A program made the position numbers and the translations under genes. Shown here one piece after another: positions 40,505-52,200 of a stretch of 64,000 bases of DNA. Numbering within the stretch: the stretch's first letter is position 1; the number at the start of each line of letters is the position of its first letter. Under the pieces are notes generated by a model. That model was given only the letters and a program-made list of their open reading frames with translations, ran no database searches and was not told the DNA's origin. This stretch comes from Bacteroidota bacterium (GTDB lineage: Bacteria > Bacteroidota > Bacteroidia > Chitinophagales > LD1), in contig JADKJG010000004.1 in NCBI GenBank assembly GCA_016722375.1, forward strand, positions 1 through 64,000, in the 5' to 3' direction.

Positions 40505-41007
40505 TTCGTTATTCATTTTCTCTCATTTTTCTAATTCTTTTAGGGGTATCCGCCTGTAACTATTCTGAAGAATATCAAACGGTGAATGCGGGGAATGATT
40601 TTTCGGTTTCTATTCCCGGTTGGCTAAAAACAGAAGATGACTTAAAGCCAGGCGCTGTACTACAATATGCCAATCGGTTTCGGAATTTCTATATGATTGG
40701 GAATACTGAATCCAAGGAACATCAGGATATTTCAACTCTGACGAACCGTTATTTGAATGTGTTGAAGCAATCTATGAAAAATCCGGTGGTAACCGATTCG
40801 ATGTCGGTAATCATTAACGGCTTGCCAGGAATCAGAACTGAAGTATATGGAAAGATGAATGATGAGAATATTTATTTCAGCGAACTGGTGATAGAGGGGA
40901 AGAAGAACAGTTTTTATCATCTAAGTATCTGGACACGGGGCGAAGATCGGAAGCTGAGATTTAAAAAGGATATTGACCGTATTTTAAATTCTTTCAAAGA
41001 AATATAA
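40501..41007 (+). CDS. Predicted lipoprotein of the ricT-gldH operon
   Basis: The 168-residue product has a lipoprotein signal peptide (MIRYSFSLIFLILLGVSACN) and a beta-rich mature part (DFSVSIPGWLKTEDDLKPG; SFYHLSIWTRGEDRKLRFK) resembling PsbP/DcrB-type folds, though I cannot assign a family firmly. The 4-base overlap with gldH indicates co-translation. A role in the cell envelope next to GldH is inferred. Confidence 0.65.
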   Translation: MIRYSFSLIFLILLGVSACNYSEEYQTVNAGNDFSVSIPGWLKTEDDLKPGAVLQYANRFRNFYMIGNTESKEHQDISTLTNRYLNVLKQSMKNPVVTDSMSVIINGLPGIRTEVYGKMNDENIYFSELVIEGKKNSFYHLSIWTRGEDRKLRFKKDIDRILNSFKEI

Positions 41008-41021
41008 GGGCATTGTCCGAA

Positions 41022-41055
41022 TTGGCAAACCCTCGGCCATTCCTTTTTATGTTTG
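41022..41055 (+). promoter_or_regulatory. Possible promoter of the Nramp gene
   Basis: TATGTTTG at 41048-41055 matches TAnnTTTG. A TTG at 41022-41024 lies 23 bases upstream. The coding start is at 41075. A Mur/MntR-type operator was not recognised. Confidence 0.4.
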
Positions 41056-41074
41056 AGACGAAGCCTTTTTTAAT

Positions 41075-42943
41075 GTGAGACACGAATCTTTAGAAGAAGT
41101 TCACGGAACGATTGATACCACGAATGCACAAGGGTGGTGGAAACGGTTTAAACTGTTTACAGGTCCCGCCTTTTTAGTTGCTGTGGGATATATGGACCCC
41201 GGCAACTGGGCTACGGATATTGCAGGTGGGAGCAAGTATGGCTATTCTCTTCTTTGGGTATTGTTGATGAGCAACCTGATTGCGCTTCTGCTGCAAAGCT
41301 TATCTGCCCGCTTGGGTATTGTGCGTGGTCGCGATTTAGCACAAGCTTCTCGCGAAAACTATCATCCTCTTGCCAATTATTCATTGTGGTTCCTAGCTGA
41401 GATAGCCATTGCCGCTTGCGATCTGGCCGAAGTAATCGGTATGGCCATCGGCCTTAATCTTCTTTTTAACCTACCCTTGATTTGGGGTGTTTCTCTTGCT
41501 ATACTCGACACCTTTATTATTCTCTATCTCCAAAGCAAGGGGATGAGATATTTAGAGGCTTTTATCTTCGCACTGGTTGCTATTATCGGGTTGTCATTTT
41601 TGGTAGAAATATTTTTTGCTCATCCCGATCCTTCCGAATTGATAATCGGTTTTATTCCCGGTCTAGAAGATAGCGGAGCGCTTTATATTGCTATTGGAAT
41701 TATTGGTGCTACAGTGATGCCCCATAACTTATATCTTCATTCTTCCTTAGTCCAGACTCGTCGAAGAGATAAAAACGATAGCGGCATCCGTACAGCCATC
41801 AAATTTAATTTTATTGATTCTTTCATTGCCCTGAATCTCGCTTTTTTTGTCAATGCTTCTATACTGGTGGTGGCCGCGGCAGTATTCTTCAAACAAGGGT
41901 ATACTAGTATTGTCGAGATTCAAGATGCATATAATCTACTTGAACCTCTGATGGGCAAAAAACTGGCACCAATACTTTTTGCTATAGCGTTAATTGCTGC
42001 AGGTCAAAGTTCCACCATCACTGGTACGTTGGCAGGACAAATTGTGATGGAAGGTTATCTTGATTTGCGGATTGCACCCTGGCTTCGGAGATTAATTACT
42101 CGAGCGATTGCGGTGGTGCCTGCAGTACTGGTTATCTATTTTATGGGCGATGAAAAAGTAGGTGACATGCTCATTCTTTCTCAAGTAATTTTGAGTTTAC
42201 AACTTGGCTTTGCAGTCATACCCTTAATCCAGTTTGTCAGCGACAAAGAGAAAATGGGCAAATTTGCGATTGGACCTATCTTAAAAACTCTGGCATGGGT
42301 TTCTGCCCTAATCATAGTCTTGTTGAATCTTAAATTAGTGTTGGATACTTTAGCTGATTGGCGTATAGAATTAAGTGAACATTCCTGGATTTTTAATTTT
42401 GGCATTATGCCGGTGGTGATGTTGGCGGGTGTATTATTATGTTACATTGTTTGGAATGCCTGGTTTGGAAAAAAGTTTGAACACCGGATGAAAACACCAC
42501 ATGGAAGGGCAGAGGATATTCCGGTAATTCAAAAGAAGAAATATAGTCGTATTCTCATTTGTATTGATTTTTCTTCGAGCGATATCAAAGCGATCACTCA
42601 AGGAATATCTCAGGGAGATAAGGAAACCGATTTTTATTTGTTGCACGTGGTTGAAAGCGCAGGAGCGCGCTCGATGGGAAGTGAAATTGAAGATTTTGAG
42701 ACAGATGAGGATTTCAAAGAGTTGAAGGAGTATGGAGACAGGCTGCGTTTACAAGGATTTAGTATAAAAGAAAAACTTGGGTTTGGTGATCCCAAAAAGG
42801 AGATACCGCGTATTTCAAATGAATTGGATATTGAAATGCTGGTAATAGGGAAACATGGTCACCGTGGATTCAAAGACATGATTTTTGGCGAAACCATTGC
42901 TGAAGTACGACACAAAGTGAAATGTACCGTATTAGTAGTCTAA
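41075..42943 (+). CDS. Nramp-family Mn/Fe transporter fused to a universal stress protein domain
   Basis: The first 440 residues form an 11-helix Nramp proton-coupled divalent metal importer with the metal-site motifs YMDPGNWATD (helix 1) and GATVMPHNLYLHS (helix 6). Residues from about 485 on are a universal stress protein (UspA) domain (SRILICIDFSSSD ... IEMLVIGKHGHRGFKDMIFGETIAEVRHKVKCTVLVV), including the G-x2-G-x9-G(S/T)-like nucleotide motif. The C-terminal USP domain is known in a subset of bacterial Nramps and may give ATP- or stress-dependent control. The start codon is GTG at 41075. Confidence 0.93.
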   Translation: MRHESLEEVHGTIDTTNAQGWWKRFKLFTGPAFLVAVGYMDPGNWATDIAGGSKYGYSLLWVLLMSNLIALLLQSLSARLGIVRGRDLAQASRENYHPLANYSLWFLAEIAIAACDLAEVIGMAIGLNLLFNLPLIWGVSLAILDTFIILYLQSKGMRYLEAFIFALVAIIGLSFLVEIFFAHPDPSELIIGFIPGLEDSGALYIAIGIIGATVMPHNLYLHSSLVQTRRRDKNDSGIRTAIKFNFIDSFIALNLAFFVNASILVVAAAVFFKQGYTSIVEIQDAYNLLEPLMGKKLAPILFAIALIAAGQSSTITGTLAGQIVMEGYLDLRIAPWLRRLITRAIAVVPAVLVIYFMGDEKVGDMLILSQVILSLQLGFAVIPLIQFVSDKEKMGKFAIGPILKTLAWVSALIIVLLNLKLVLDTLADWRIELSEHSWIFNFGIMPVVMLAGVLLCYIVWNAWFGKKFEHRMKTPHGRAEDIPVIQKKKYSRILICIDFSSSDIKAITQGISQGDKETDFYLLHVVESAGARSMGSEIEDFETDEDFKELKEYGDRLRLQGFSIKEKLGFGDPKKEIPRISNELDIEMLVIGKHGHRGFKDMIFGETIAEVRHKVKCTVLVV

Positions 42944-42961
42944 TGCACATCAAATATTTTT

Positions 42962-43360
42962 ATGAAATCCATTTTCAATAAAGGCGACAAAAAAACTTTT
43001 GAAAGAAAGGTGCGACCAGAAGACATTGCTACTTTTGATAGCAGCAATGTGCATCCGGTATATGCCACCTTTGCTATTGCACGCGACGCTGAGTGGAGTA
43101 GCCGGTTATTTGTATTGGAAATAAAAGACGACGACGAGGAAGGAATCGGCAACTTTGTTCACGTGAATCATATATCGCCAGCTTTAGAAGGCGATATCGT
43201 TCTGTTTGAATCTTTCATAGATGAATTAGTTGACAACGCATTGAATTGTTCTTTTATTGCCAAAGTAAATGGACGAGTGATTGCCGAAGGAAAAACCGGG
43301 CAGAAGATTTTGAAGAAAGAAAAAATAGAACGACTGTTGGACAATTTGAAATTTAAATAG
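42962..43360 (+). CDS. Hotdog-fold thioesterase-like protein
   Basis: The 132-residue protein resembles the small FlK-type/4HBT hotdog thioesterases: VRPEDIATFDSSNVHPVYATF at the start, VHVNHISPALEGDIV in the middle with the conserved His, and NCSFIAKVNGRVIAEGKTGQKIL at the end. Such enzymes hydrolyse acyl-CoA or act as small acyl-binding dimers. The substrate is unknown. It follows the Nramp gene after 18 bases and may share its transcript, although no functional link is obvious. Confidence 0.75.
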   Translation: MKSIFNKGDKKTFERKVRPEDIATFDSSNVHPVYATFAIARDAEWSSRLFVLEIKDDDEEGIGNFVHVNHISPALEGDIVLFESFIDELVDNALNCSFIAKVNGRVIAEGKTGQKILKKEKIERLLDNLKFK

Positions 43361-43435
43361 AATGTTGATTCTGTGCAGAGATGATTCTCGCCAGAAGTTA
43401 TCATTATAAAGGCAATCAATGTTTTATGTTTTGTT

Positions 43436-43900
43436 ATGATTAATGCAGATAAGATAAATATCAAGAATAAAAAGGCAGGTTTTGAATTCGAAATCTCTGA
43501 CCGTTTTGAAGCTGGCATCCTATTAACTGGCAGTGAAATAAAATCTATCCGCAATGGTGGAGGAAGCATAAATGAAGCTTTTTGCATTGTGCGTGATGAT
43601 GAAGTGTTTATTAAAAGCATGAATATCCCTGAGTATTCTCACGGGTCCTACTCAAACCATGACCCAACGCGATTACGAAAATTACTTTTAACTAAAAGGG
43701 AATTGAAAAGGATTGATGCAAAAATCCGTGAACGAGGATTGGCTTTAATTCCGCTTCGCCTGTTTATCAATCAGAGGGGTTTTGCAAAAATTGAAATAGG
43801 TCTGGGCCGTGGTAAGAAGCGATTTGATAAACGAGAGAGCCTAAAACTAAAAGAGAATAAAAGAGAAATGGATCGAGTGATGAAAAAGTTTCGGAAATAA
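43436..43900 (+). CDS. smpB: SsrA-binding protein SmpB
   Basis: SmpB binds tmRNA and delivers it to stalled ribosomes for trans-translation. The 154-residue protein has IKNKKAGFEFEISDRFEAGI, LLTGSEIKSIRNGGGSINEA, and the C-terminal basic tail (RGKKRFDKRESLKLKENKRE) typical of the family. It is convergent with pcm (5 bases between stops). No ssrA gene was seen in the window. Confidence 0.97.
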   Translation: MINADKINIKNKKAGFEFEISDRFEAGILLTGSEIKSIRNGGGSINEAFCIVRDDEVFIKSMNIPEYSHGSYSNHDPTRLRKLLLTKRELKRIDAKIRERGLALIPLRLFINQRGFAKIEIGLGRGKKRFDKRESLKLKENKREMDRVMKKFRK

Positions 43901-43905
43901 TTTTC

Positions 43906-44568
43906 CTAAGAAACCTTTCCACGAAGCATCGGTACAAAAGCAAATTTCCCAAATACTTCTTCGCTATATTGATTTTCACCCTGTTTAGTAATGCGAACCA
44001 TATCGCAATTGGTTTCTGAACCGAATGGGATAACCATTTTGCCTCCGATGGAGAGTTGTTTTAATAGTTTCTTAGGAAGCTCACTTACGGCTGCTGTGAT
44101 GATGATTTTGTCAAATGGAGCATAGGTAGGTAAACCCTCGAACCCATCACCGAAAAAACATCTAATATTCGTGTATCCTAATTTTTGTAGAAGAGGTTTT
44201 GTTTTGTCATAAAGATTGCGCTGCCGTTCAATGGAATGGACTCGGGCACCCATTGAAGAAAGTACTGCCGCTTGGTAACCGCTTCCTGTTCCAATTTCGA
44301 GAACTTTTTCGTTTGGTCGAATCTGAAGTAATTGGGATTGGAAAGCGACGGTATAAGGCTGTGAAATGGTTTGGCCTTCACCTATCTGAAATGCCTTATC
44401 TTGATAGGCATGAGTTTCGAAGAAAATACTGTCGTCACCGAAAAAAAGATGGCGAGGTACCTTCCCAATGGCATCTAACACATTTCGATCACTAATTTCC
44501 TTTTTGCTAAGTGCCACAACCAATTCTCTCCGTAGTCCCTGTTGCCTATAGGTATCCAATTGATTCAT
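43906..44568 (-). CDS. pcm: Protein-L-isoaspartate O-methyltransferase
   Basis: Pcm repairs isoaspartate damage in proteins by SAM-dependent methylation. The protein contains the Rossmann SAM loop VLEIGTGSGYQAAVLSSMG and the Pcm-specific GEGQTISQPYTVAFQSQLL and DGFEGLPTYAPFDKIIITAAV. The start at 44568 (MNQLDTYRQQGLRREL) gives a typical 220-residue length. The frame is open to 44610 but that adds an unusual 14-residue extension. Confidence 0.93.
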   Translation of the reverse strand: MNQLDTYRQQGLRRELVVALSKKEISDRNVLDAIGKVPRHLFFGDDSIFFETHAYQDKAFQIGEGQTISQPYTVAFQSQLLQIRPNEKVLEIGTGSGYQAAVLSSMGARVHSIERQRNLYDKTKPLLQKLGYTNIRCFFGDGFEGLPTYAPFDKIIITAAVSELPKKLLKQLSIGGKMVIPFGSETNCDMVRITKQGENQYSEEVFGKFAFVPMLRGKVS

Positions 44569-44698
44569 AAACGCAAATTTGGCTATTAATGCATTAATAT
44601 TCCAGGTCATCTTTTAACAAGTTATGGTTTGGTAGGAGAAAATTGGACAGTGGCACGACCGGCAGAAAATAATAGGTTTGCACCTCAAAAATCGAATC

Positions 44699-46392
44699 AT
44701 GAAGTTTAATGAAATGGTTTATGTCCGCCCGGACTTGTCAAAAATTGAGAAGGACTTTAATGAGTTGATCGAAAAGTTCAGCGAAGCCGTAACGGCTGAT
44801 GAACAGATAAATACCTTGGCTCAAATCAATCGCTTGAGAAATGAGTTTCAAACTAATGCTTCATTAGCATCGGTTCATAATTCAATAGACACAACCAATT
44901 CCTTCTTTGAAATCGAACAGGAGTTTTTGACACGAACGAACCACGGATTAAGGATCTTTATATCAAACTCTATGTGGTATTAAACAATTCGAAATTTAAA
45001 CCAGAACTGGAGAAGAAGTATGGAAAGCAATTGTTTCGCTTAGCAGAAATCAGCTTAAAAACTTTTTCGATAGAGGTGATGGATGATTTAAAAGAGGAAA
45101 ATAAACTGAGCACGGAGTATTCTAAATTGGTTGCTAGTGCAGAGATTGATTTTAACGGGAAGAAGCTGACGCTGCCTGCTGTTTCGGCTTTTATGGAATC
45201 TACGGACCGCGAAATCAGAAAAAAGGCCTATCAGGCCAACTGGAGTTTTTTTGCCGCACATGAAGAGAAGTTTGATTTAATTTTCGATAAATTGGTTAAG
45301 GTTAGAACGTCCATTGCTAAAAAACTGGGATACAAAAACTTCATTGAGTTAGCGTATAACCGGATGTCGCGGACCGACTATAATGCTGAGATGGTGACGG
45401 TGTTTCGCGACGAGGTGTTGAAGTATGCTGTGCCTTTGGCAGCCAAACTTCGTCAGCGCCAGCAAAAAAGAATTGGTGTAGAAAACCTTAAGCAATACGA
45501 CTGGGCACATAATTTCAATTCAGGCAATCCGCAACCAAAAGGAACGCCGGATGAAATTGTTGCTAATGGTTTGAAAATGTATGAGGAATTGTCTCCTGAA
45601 ACCAATGAGTTTTTCAAATTCATGGTGGGCAACGGGTTAATGGATTTGGTGAATAAAAAGGGGAAGGCTGCTGGCGGTTACTGTACCATGTTTAATAAGT
45701 ATAAAGCACCTTTCATCTTTGCTAACTTCAACGGTACAATTGGCGACGTAGATGTACTAACTCATGAGGCAGGGCATGCTTTTCAAGGATATGAGAGTCG
45801 CGATTTTGAAGTGGAGGAATATTTATTTCCCACCATGGAAGCTTGTGAAATTCATTCTATGAGCATGGAGCAGATTACTTATCCGTGGATGCACCTTTTC
45901 TTTGGAGCAGATACCGAGAAGTATAAATTCGTTCACTTATCCTCCAACATACTATTCCTGCCCTATGGGGTTGCGGTTGATGAGTTCCAGCATCATATTT
46001 ATGAGAACCCAGATCTTAGTCCAGCCGAGCGCAAGGAGCTATGGTTACAAATGGAAAAAAAATACCGGCCTTGGGTAGATTATGATGGTCTGAGTTATTT
46101 AGAGCGTGGTGGTTTCTGGCAACGCCAAGGACATATTTTTAAAACCCCTTTCTACTATATTGATTATTGTCTTGCTCAAATTTGTGCCTTTCAGTTTTGG
46201 AGTCGCAGCCGCAGTGATTTCCAGAGCGCATGGAAAGACTACCTGCGCTTGTGCAAGGCCGGAGGAAGTATGTCCTTTCTCGAACTGGTCAAACTATCAA
46301 ACTTGCACTCTCCTTTTGAAGAAGGTTTCTTAGAACCTTTGTTCAAAGAATTAGAGGTTTATTTAGATGGGATTGACGATCAGACAATGTAG
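44699..46392 (+). CDS. M3-family oligoendopeptidase F-like metallopeptidase (one frameshift)
   Basis: A soluble zinc peptidase of the thimet oligopeptidase/oligoendopeptidase F type. The zinc site is VLTHEAGHAF with the downstream glutamate in FPTMEACEIHSMSME. The frame breaks near 44933-44938 in a T run. Adding one T makes EFFDTNEPRIKDLYIKLYVVLNN read through, so the gene is almost certainly intact and about 564 codons long. Start at 44699 (MKFNEMVYVRPDLS). It probably degrades short peptides in the cytoplasm. Confidence 0.9.
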
Positions 46393-46698
46393 TAAGACGT
46401 CTTTTTGGATTTCGATGCGTTATCAAACATTTTATGAAGTTTAATAATCGAAGCCTTTATTTTTAAAGGTCATATCTAACAACCATAATTGCCCTTCTTC
46501 ATAAGATATGGATGGATAGTTGCTGATCTCATTTGGAGCAACCCTTCAATCCATACTTGTTTCTATTGTTCACATTACTTCAGATAGGATTGAAATGAAT
46601 AGGTATTTTTGAATGAGGATGAGATGATTAACCCTGTTGACAATCGAAGAAGAACTCTTGGCACGGGGCCAACTATATCTCGGACTGCTTACTAACCC
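46393..46698 (+). other. 306-base gap upstream of murF-alr
   Basis: No gene is seen. A TATTTTTG at 46604-46611 matches the -7 consensus but lacks a well-placed TTG. The region may contain the murF-alr promoter and little else. Confidence 0.35.
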
Positions 46699-49221
46699 AT
46701 GAATAAAAGTTATACATTAGAAGAGATTGCTACTGCGGTGGTCGGGACTTTAGCCGTTCATAAAAGTGAGTTTTCTGCTATCAAAGAGATTTTAACTGAC
46801 TCGCGTAAGTTAATTCACCCTACCGAGACAATCTTTTTTGCTATTACCGGGCCGAAGAAGGACGGTCATGACTATATCATAGACTTATATCAAAAGGGGG
46901 TAAGAAATTTCGTGGTGAACAAAGTTCCGGATTTGAAAAATTTTCCGGAAGCCGGCTTTATAATAGTGAAAGACAGCGTTGTAGCTTTGCAGAAACTAGC
47001 CGAATTTCATCGAAACAAATTTGATTTTCCGATAATTGCCATTACCGGGAGCAACGGAAAGACAATGGTCAAAGAGTGGCTTTACCAACTGCTTCATGAG
47101 GATTTCAATATTGTACGAAGTCCCAAGAGTTATAATTCGCAAATTGGGGTACCTCTTTCCTTGTGGCAAATCAATGAAGACCACGAGTTGGGCATTATCG
47201 AAGCGGGGATTTCTGAACCTGGCGAAATGCAGAAATTGGCAAAGATGATTCGCCCCTCTATCGGCTTGTTCACTAATATCAGCGAAGCGCACAGTGAAGG
47301 GTTTCTAAGCATGCGACATAAGACAAAAGAAAAACTGAATCTTTTTATCAATGTAAAAATGTTGATTTATTGTAGAGACTATCCCGAAATCAACCAGAGC
47401 ATTGCAGAAATCAATGCTTTATCAAAAGGGGTAAATGAGACTGATAGTCGGATTAGAACTTTTACATGGAGTTTGAACGGCGAAGCAGATGTTAACGTGA
47501 TAAATGTTATGCAGAAGGCATACCAATCATATATTTCCTGCATGTATCAGGGAAAAGAACTGGATTTTCAGATTCCTTTCATTGATAAGGCTTCTGTGGA
47601 GAATGCCATTCATTGCGCCTGTGTGATGTTGTATCTTGGCAAGGATGTTTCTGTCATACAGGAGAGAGTGAAGCACCTGACCGGCATACAGATGCGGCTT
47701 GAAATGAAGGAGGCTGTAAATAACTGTACCCTTATTAATGACTCTTACAATTCTGATATAGGCTCACTAAAGATTGCGTTGGATTTTTTGAAACAACAAC
47801 AACAACATCCGAAGAAAACAGTTATCCTTTCTGATATTCTTCAAAGCGGTCGTAGCGAGGTTGAACTTTATTTGGAGGTGGCTCAACTGATGGGGGAGAA
47901 CAAAATAAATAGACTGATAGGCATTGGCCCCTCTCTTTCTAGACAGAAGAGGCTTTTTGAGAAAAACGCAAATCTTCAGTGGGAGTGTTATGAAAGCACG
48001 GATGATTATTTAAAGCATTTAGATACATCTTCATTTCAGGATGAAGCTATTTTATTAAAAGGTGCTCGCAAGTTCCGCTTTGAAATTATTAGTAGATTTT
48101 TGGAAAGGAAAGCTCACGAGACCGTTTTGGAAATCAACCTGAATGCGATAGCACATAACCTAAAAGCCTACCAATCTCTACTAAAGGCTGAAACTAAAAT
48201 CATGGCTATGGTCAAAGCCTTTAGTTATGGTAGCGGCAGTTTTGAAATTGCTAATGTTCTTCAGTTCCACCGGGTAGATTATCTCGCCGTGGCTTATGCA
48301 GATGAAGGAGTGGAACTGCGAAAAAATGGAATCACGCTCCCTATCATGGTGATGAATCCGGAGTGGCATAGTTTTGAAACTATGATTCAATACAATTTAG
48401 AGCCGGAGATTTATTCGTTTGCTCTGCTCGAAAGATTTTCAGAAGTGCTGATGCTTTTTGGAAACGGACTAAGTAATAAAATCAAAATTCATATTGAACT
48501 GGAGACTGGTATGAACCGGCTGGGATTTGAAGAACATGAAATTCCATCATTGTTGAAAAAACTAAGCGAAAACCATTTTGTGGAAGTAGCTTCCGTTTTC
48601 TCTCATCTCGTGGCAAGCGAGGATAAGTCGCAGGATGAATTCACCAAACTGCAAATGGAGAAATTCGATTCCATGAGCCGAACTTTATGTGTTGCATTTG
48701 ACTATAAGATTCTCCGACATATTCTGAACAGCAGCGGTATTTCAAGACATCAGGAGGGACAATTGGATATGGTCCGATTGGGAATTGGCTTATATGGAAT
48801 TGATGCTTCAGAAAAAATAAAGGGAAAGTTGATGACAGTTTCTACACTTAAAACCACTATCTCCCAAATCAAAAAGGTTAGGAAAGGAGATACGGTGGGC
48901 TATGGAAGAGTGGGGAAAGTTTCAGAAGACAAAACCATTGCAACCGTAGGGATCGGCTATGCTGATGGCTTAATAAGAAGTCTTTCCAACGGAAACGGCA
49001 AAATGCTTGTCGGAAAACACCTCGCACCTATTATCGGGAATGTTTGTATGGATATGACTATGCTTGACATCACCGGTATTGATGCCAAGGAAGGAGATGA
49101 AGTGATTATTTTTGGAACCGGCCTACCGATTGAAGAGGTGGCGAAGGCTGCAGGAACTATTTCTTATGATATTCTTACCGGCATTTCTGCTCGCGTCAAA
49201 AGGATTTATTTTCAGGAATAA
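46699..49221 (+). CDS. alr: Bifunctional UDP-MurNAc-tripeptide:D-Ala-D-Ala ligase / alanine racemase
   Basis: A Bacteroidota-type fusion that supplies D-alanine and the D-Ala-D-Ala dipeptide step of peptidoglycan synthesis. Residues 1-455 are MurF-like (P-loop AITGSNGKTMVKEWL; NDSYNSDIGSLKIAL). Residues 465-840 are a fold-type III PLP alanine racemase with the PLP lysine in MAMVKAFSYGSGS, the substrate Tyr region VGYGRVGKV, and the C-terminal DMTMLDITGI. The 840-residue length fits the fusion. The 49224 gene is convergent, 2 bases after the stop. Confidence 0.95.
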   Translation: MNKSYTLEEIATAVVGTLAVHKSEFSAIKEILTDSRKLIHPTETIFFAITGPKKDGHDYIIDLYQKGVRNFVVNKVPDLKNFPEAGFIIVKDSVVALQKLAEFHRNKFDFPIIAITGSNGKTMVKEWLYQLLHEDFNIVRSPKSYNSQIGVPLSLWQINEDHELGIIEAGISEPGEMQKLAKMIRPSIGLFTNISEAHSEGFLSMRHKTKEKLNLFINVKMLIYCRDYPEINQSIAEINALSKGVNETDSRIRTFTWSLNGEADVNVINVMQKAYQSYISCMYQGKELDFQIPFIDKASVENAIHCACVMLYLGKDVSVIQERVKHLTGIQMRLEMKEAVNNCTLINDSYNSDIGSLKIALDFLKQQQQHPKKTVILSDILQSGRSEVELYLEVAQLMGENKINRLIGIGPSLSRQKRLFEKNANLQWECYESTDDYLKHLDTSSFQDEAILLKGARKFRFEIISRFLERKAHETVLEINLNAIAHNLKAYQSLLKAETKIMAMVKAFSYGSGSFEIANVLQFHRVDYLAVAYADEGVELRKNGITLPIMVMNPEWHSFETMIQYNLEPEIYSFALLERFSEVLMLFGNGLSNKIKIHIELETGMNRLGFEEHEIPSLLKKLSENHFVEVASVFSHLVASEDKSQDEFTKLQMEKFDSMSRTLCVAFDYKILRHILNSSGISRHQEGQLDMVRLGIGLYGIDASEKIKGKLMTVSTLKTTISQIKKVRKGDTVGYGRVGKVSEDKTIATVGIGYADGLIRSLSNGNGKMLVGKHLAPIIGNVCMDMTMLDITGIDAKEGDEVIIFGTGLPIEEVAKAAGTISYDILTGISARVKRIYFQE

Positions 49222-49223
49222 CA

Positions 49224-52200
49224 TTATCGAAGCAGGGTGACATTTCCCTTTCGCATAATTTCTTCTCCGTCTCTGGTTTGAGCGATGATGCTCCACGCAT
49301 ATACCCCAATAGGTTGAGGCCTTCCTCTAAAACTACCATCCCATCCTTGCGAAATATCTTTCGTGCTGAATACTCTTTCTCCCCAACGGTTATAAACAGA
49401 AAACTCCTTTAGCCTTTCGATGTTCAGCCATCGAACGATATGAAAGACATCATTCACCCCACTGCCATCCGGAGAGAAACCGGTCGGAACCAATAGAATG
49501 GTGTGCGGTTCTACGGTAATCAAAACCGAATCCTTTCCAACACATCCAAATTCATCCACAGCAAATAGTTCATACCAGATGGTCCGTGGCGGCGTAGCAT
49601 TTGTATTCAATTCAAAGGGCCGGTTCAGCCAGTCCGAAGGATGCCAGAAATGATTGCTTTCATTCGTAGCGCCCTCAAGCATAGCGTCTGTATCTCTCCA
49701 GATCAATGTATCCGGTCCCGCATCTACCTCTGGCAACGGATGTAAAATCACCTCGGCAACAGCCGTATCAGAAAAACAATCGTTTGATACCCGCACGATG
49801 TAATTGGTGGTTGAATCAGCTAGCACAAACGGATGATTACTGAACGCATCATTCAATCCTTTCGACGGAAACCATTCATAATAAAAACCACCGGAAGCTG
49901 CAAGTTGCAGCGGTACGCCGACACAAGCATTAAAAGGAGATGCTGTATTTGCCGTCACCGGATGTTGCACCCGCAGAAGAAGAGAATCATTGCTCGTACA
50001 GCCATGAACATTGGTCGCTTTGACAAAATACCAAGTAGTATCAGCCGGTGAAGCAATTGGATTAGCCGAAGTGGAAGAATCCAAAGAGCTTGCGGGACTC
50101 CAAACATAACTTGCCGCTCCCGTTGCCGATAGCTGAACAGGATTTCCTTCGCAGACAAAAGACACCTGCGGAGCCAAACGAATAACCGAAGGAAGATAAA
50201 CAAGTATGGTAGTAGAGTCGTGTTTAATACAGCCGTTTATACTGGTTCCGGTAACCGTATATTGAGTAGTTGAAACCGGATTCGCCACCGGATTTGGAAT
50301 TTGTAAATCACTGAGCGTTGGTTCGCTATTCCATTGATAAGTCTTTGCCCCGCTTACATTCAGTTGAATCGAATCGCCAATACAAACAGAATCTAATGGA
50401 TTCAATCCCAACACCGGAAGCGGCCAAACTATGACCGACAAGGAATCACTTTTGGTATAGCAATAATTAGAAACGGTCAGTACATACTGTAGGGTATCTG
50501 GCGGAAAAAACCCTGTATTAAATGAAGTAGGATGCGTCAGATATTGAATTGGATTCCATAAATAAAGCGAAGCCCCTTGATTCAGAATACGCGGACGCGC
50601 AGTATCTCCAACACAAAAACCTATGGAGGTATCAATAATCAATTCAAGCGAAGGATCCAGAAAATAGACGGCCACTGAATCGGTGAGCGAACAACCATTG
50701 ACATCTGTACCAGTCAAGTAATAGGTCGTATTCGTTGTTGGCCGGCTGACCGGATTAGAAATGTTCGGGTTGCTCAAGCCGGTAGTTGGACTCCACTGAT
50801 AATTAACTCCTCCGGTAGCGCGCAACAATACACTATCCCGAAAACTTCCCGGGTTCAAACAAACCGAAGTGTCTAACCCTGCATCAATATTCGGAATCGG
50901 ATGGAATGAAATACGCACCATACCCGTATTGCTACATTGAAAAGCATCGGTTATCCGCAAGGTATAAACAACCGGAGCAGGCGGAGACGGAGTAGCAATA
51001 GGATTTGAAATATTTGGATTGCTCAATCCTGCTGTCGGTGTCCATACATAACTCGTCCCTCCGCTTGCCAAAAGTTGTACGGACGTGAATGGACAAATCT
51101 GTGTATCGCTGTTCAGCGTTACGGCCGGTAAGGGGTGTATCGTCAAACTCTGCGTGGCGGTATCTCGGCAACCGTCTGAAGAGGCCAAGGCCAAACGCAC
51201 AGAATAATTTCCCGAAGCGGAATAGATAGGTGAAGGGTTCTGCTGATTGCTTGTTAGTCCATTTCCAAAATTCCAGTTATAACCCAAATTGTTTCCCGTA
51301 CTACTATTCGTAAACATCACCGGCGAATTCACGCAGGTAGTTCCAAAAGAAAAATTTGCTACCGGCACCGGATAGATGATGATATTCTTCGCCAGCGTAT
51401 CGTGGCATCCCGCCGTGTTTTCACTCATCAACGTCACGGCATAAGTTCCGGGTGCCGAATAAGAATGAGCAGGATTCTTTTGCGAAGAACTATTTCCATC
51501 ACCAAAACTCCAGTTCCATTGGTTCACCGTTCCCCAAGTCGAAACACTGGCATCGGTAAAATGCGCCGCCGAATCCTGACAACGATTCGCCGCCATAAAA
51601 TCACTTCTAAACGTTGGATAGATTTTCACAAAAGCATACGTCGTATCGGTGCACGGTTGTATGCCATTACTTTTATTCGCCACCAACCTCACTAAAAAAG
51701 TTCCCGTGTCGGGATACGTGTACGTAGGCAGCGCTGCCGTAGAGGTATCCGTCGAAATCCCTCTCACACCAAAGTCCCAGTTGAATCCAAGCGGCGTACC
51801 GGTAGGAGGTGGATTGTACGAATTGTTTCGAAAGCTGACCGTATAATTCTCACAGTTCAACTCATACAAACCAATACCCGATGCAGGATTTATTTCAGTA
51901 CTCGGAATATTGGCAATCGGTATTTTACACTCCGTTACATTAAACTGAAAATCGCGGGTATAGCTTCCAATCAGCACCCCGTTCCGATATTCACTCACAC
52001 AAACCCCCACCACAAACTGCCCCACCGTATTCGGCACACCGCTCAACCACCCTGTGTTCGGATCTATCTTCAGCGAATTACCTCCCATCGGATTAGCACC
52101 CGAAAAACCCGCCGCCCAGTTCAGATCAGTAAAAGGCGGACCCGGCGGAGGCGATGGAGCCGGGATCAAATTATCTGCTCCTTGAAGCGGCGAACACAAA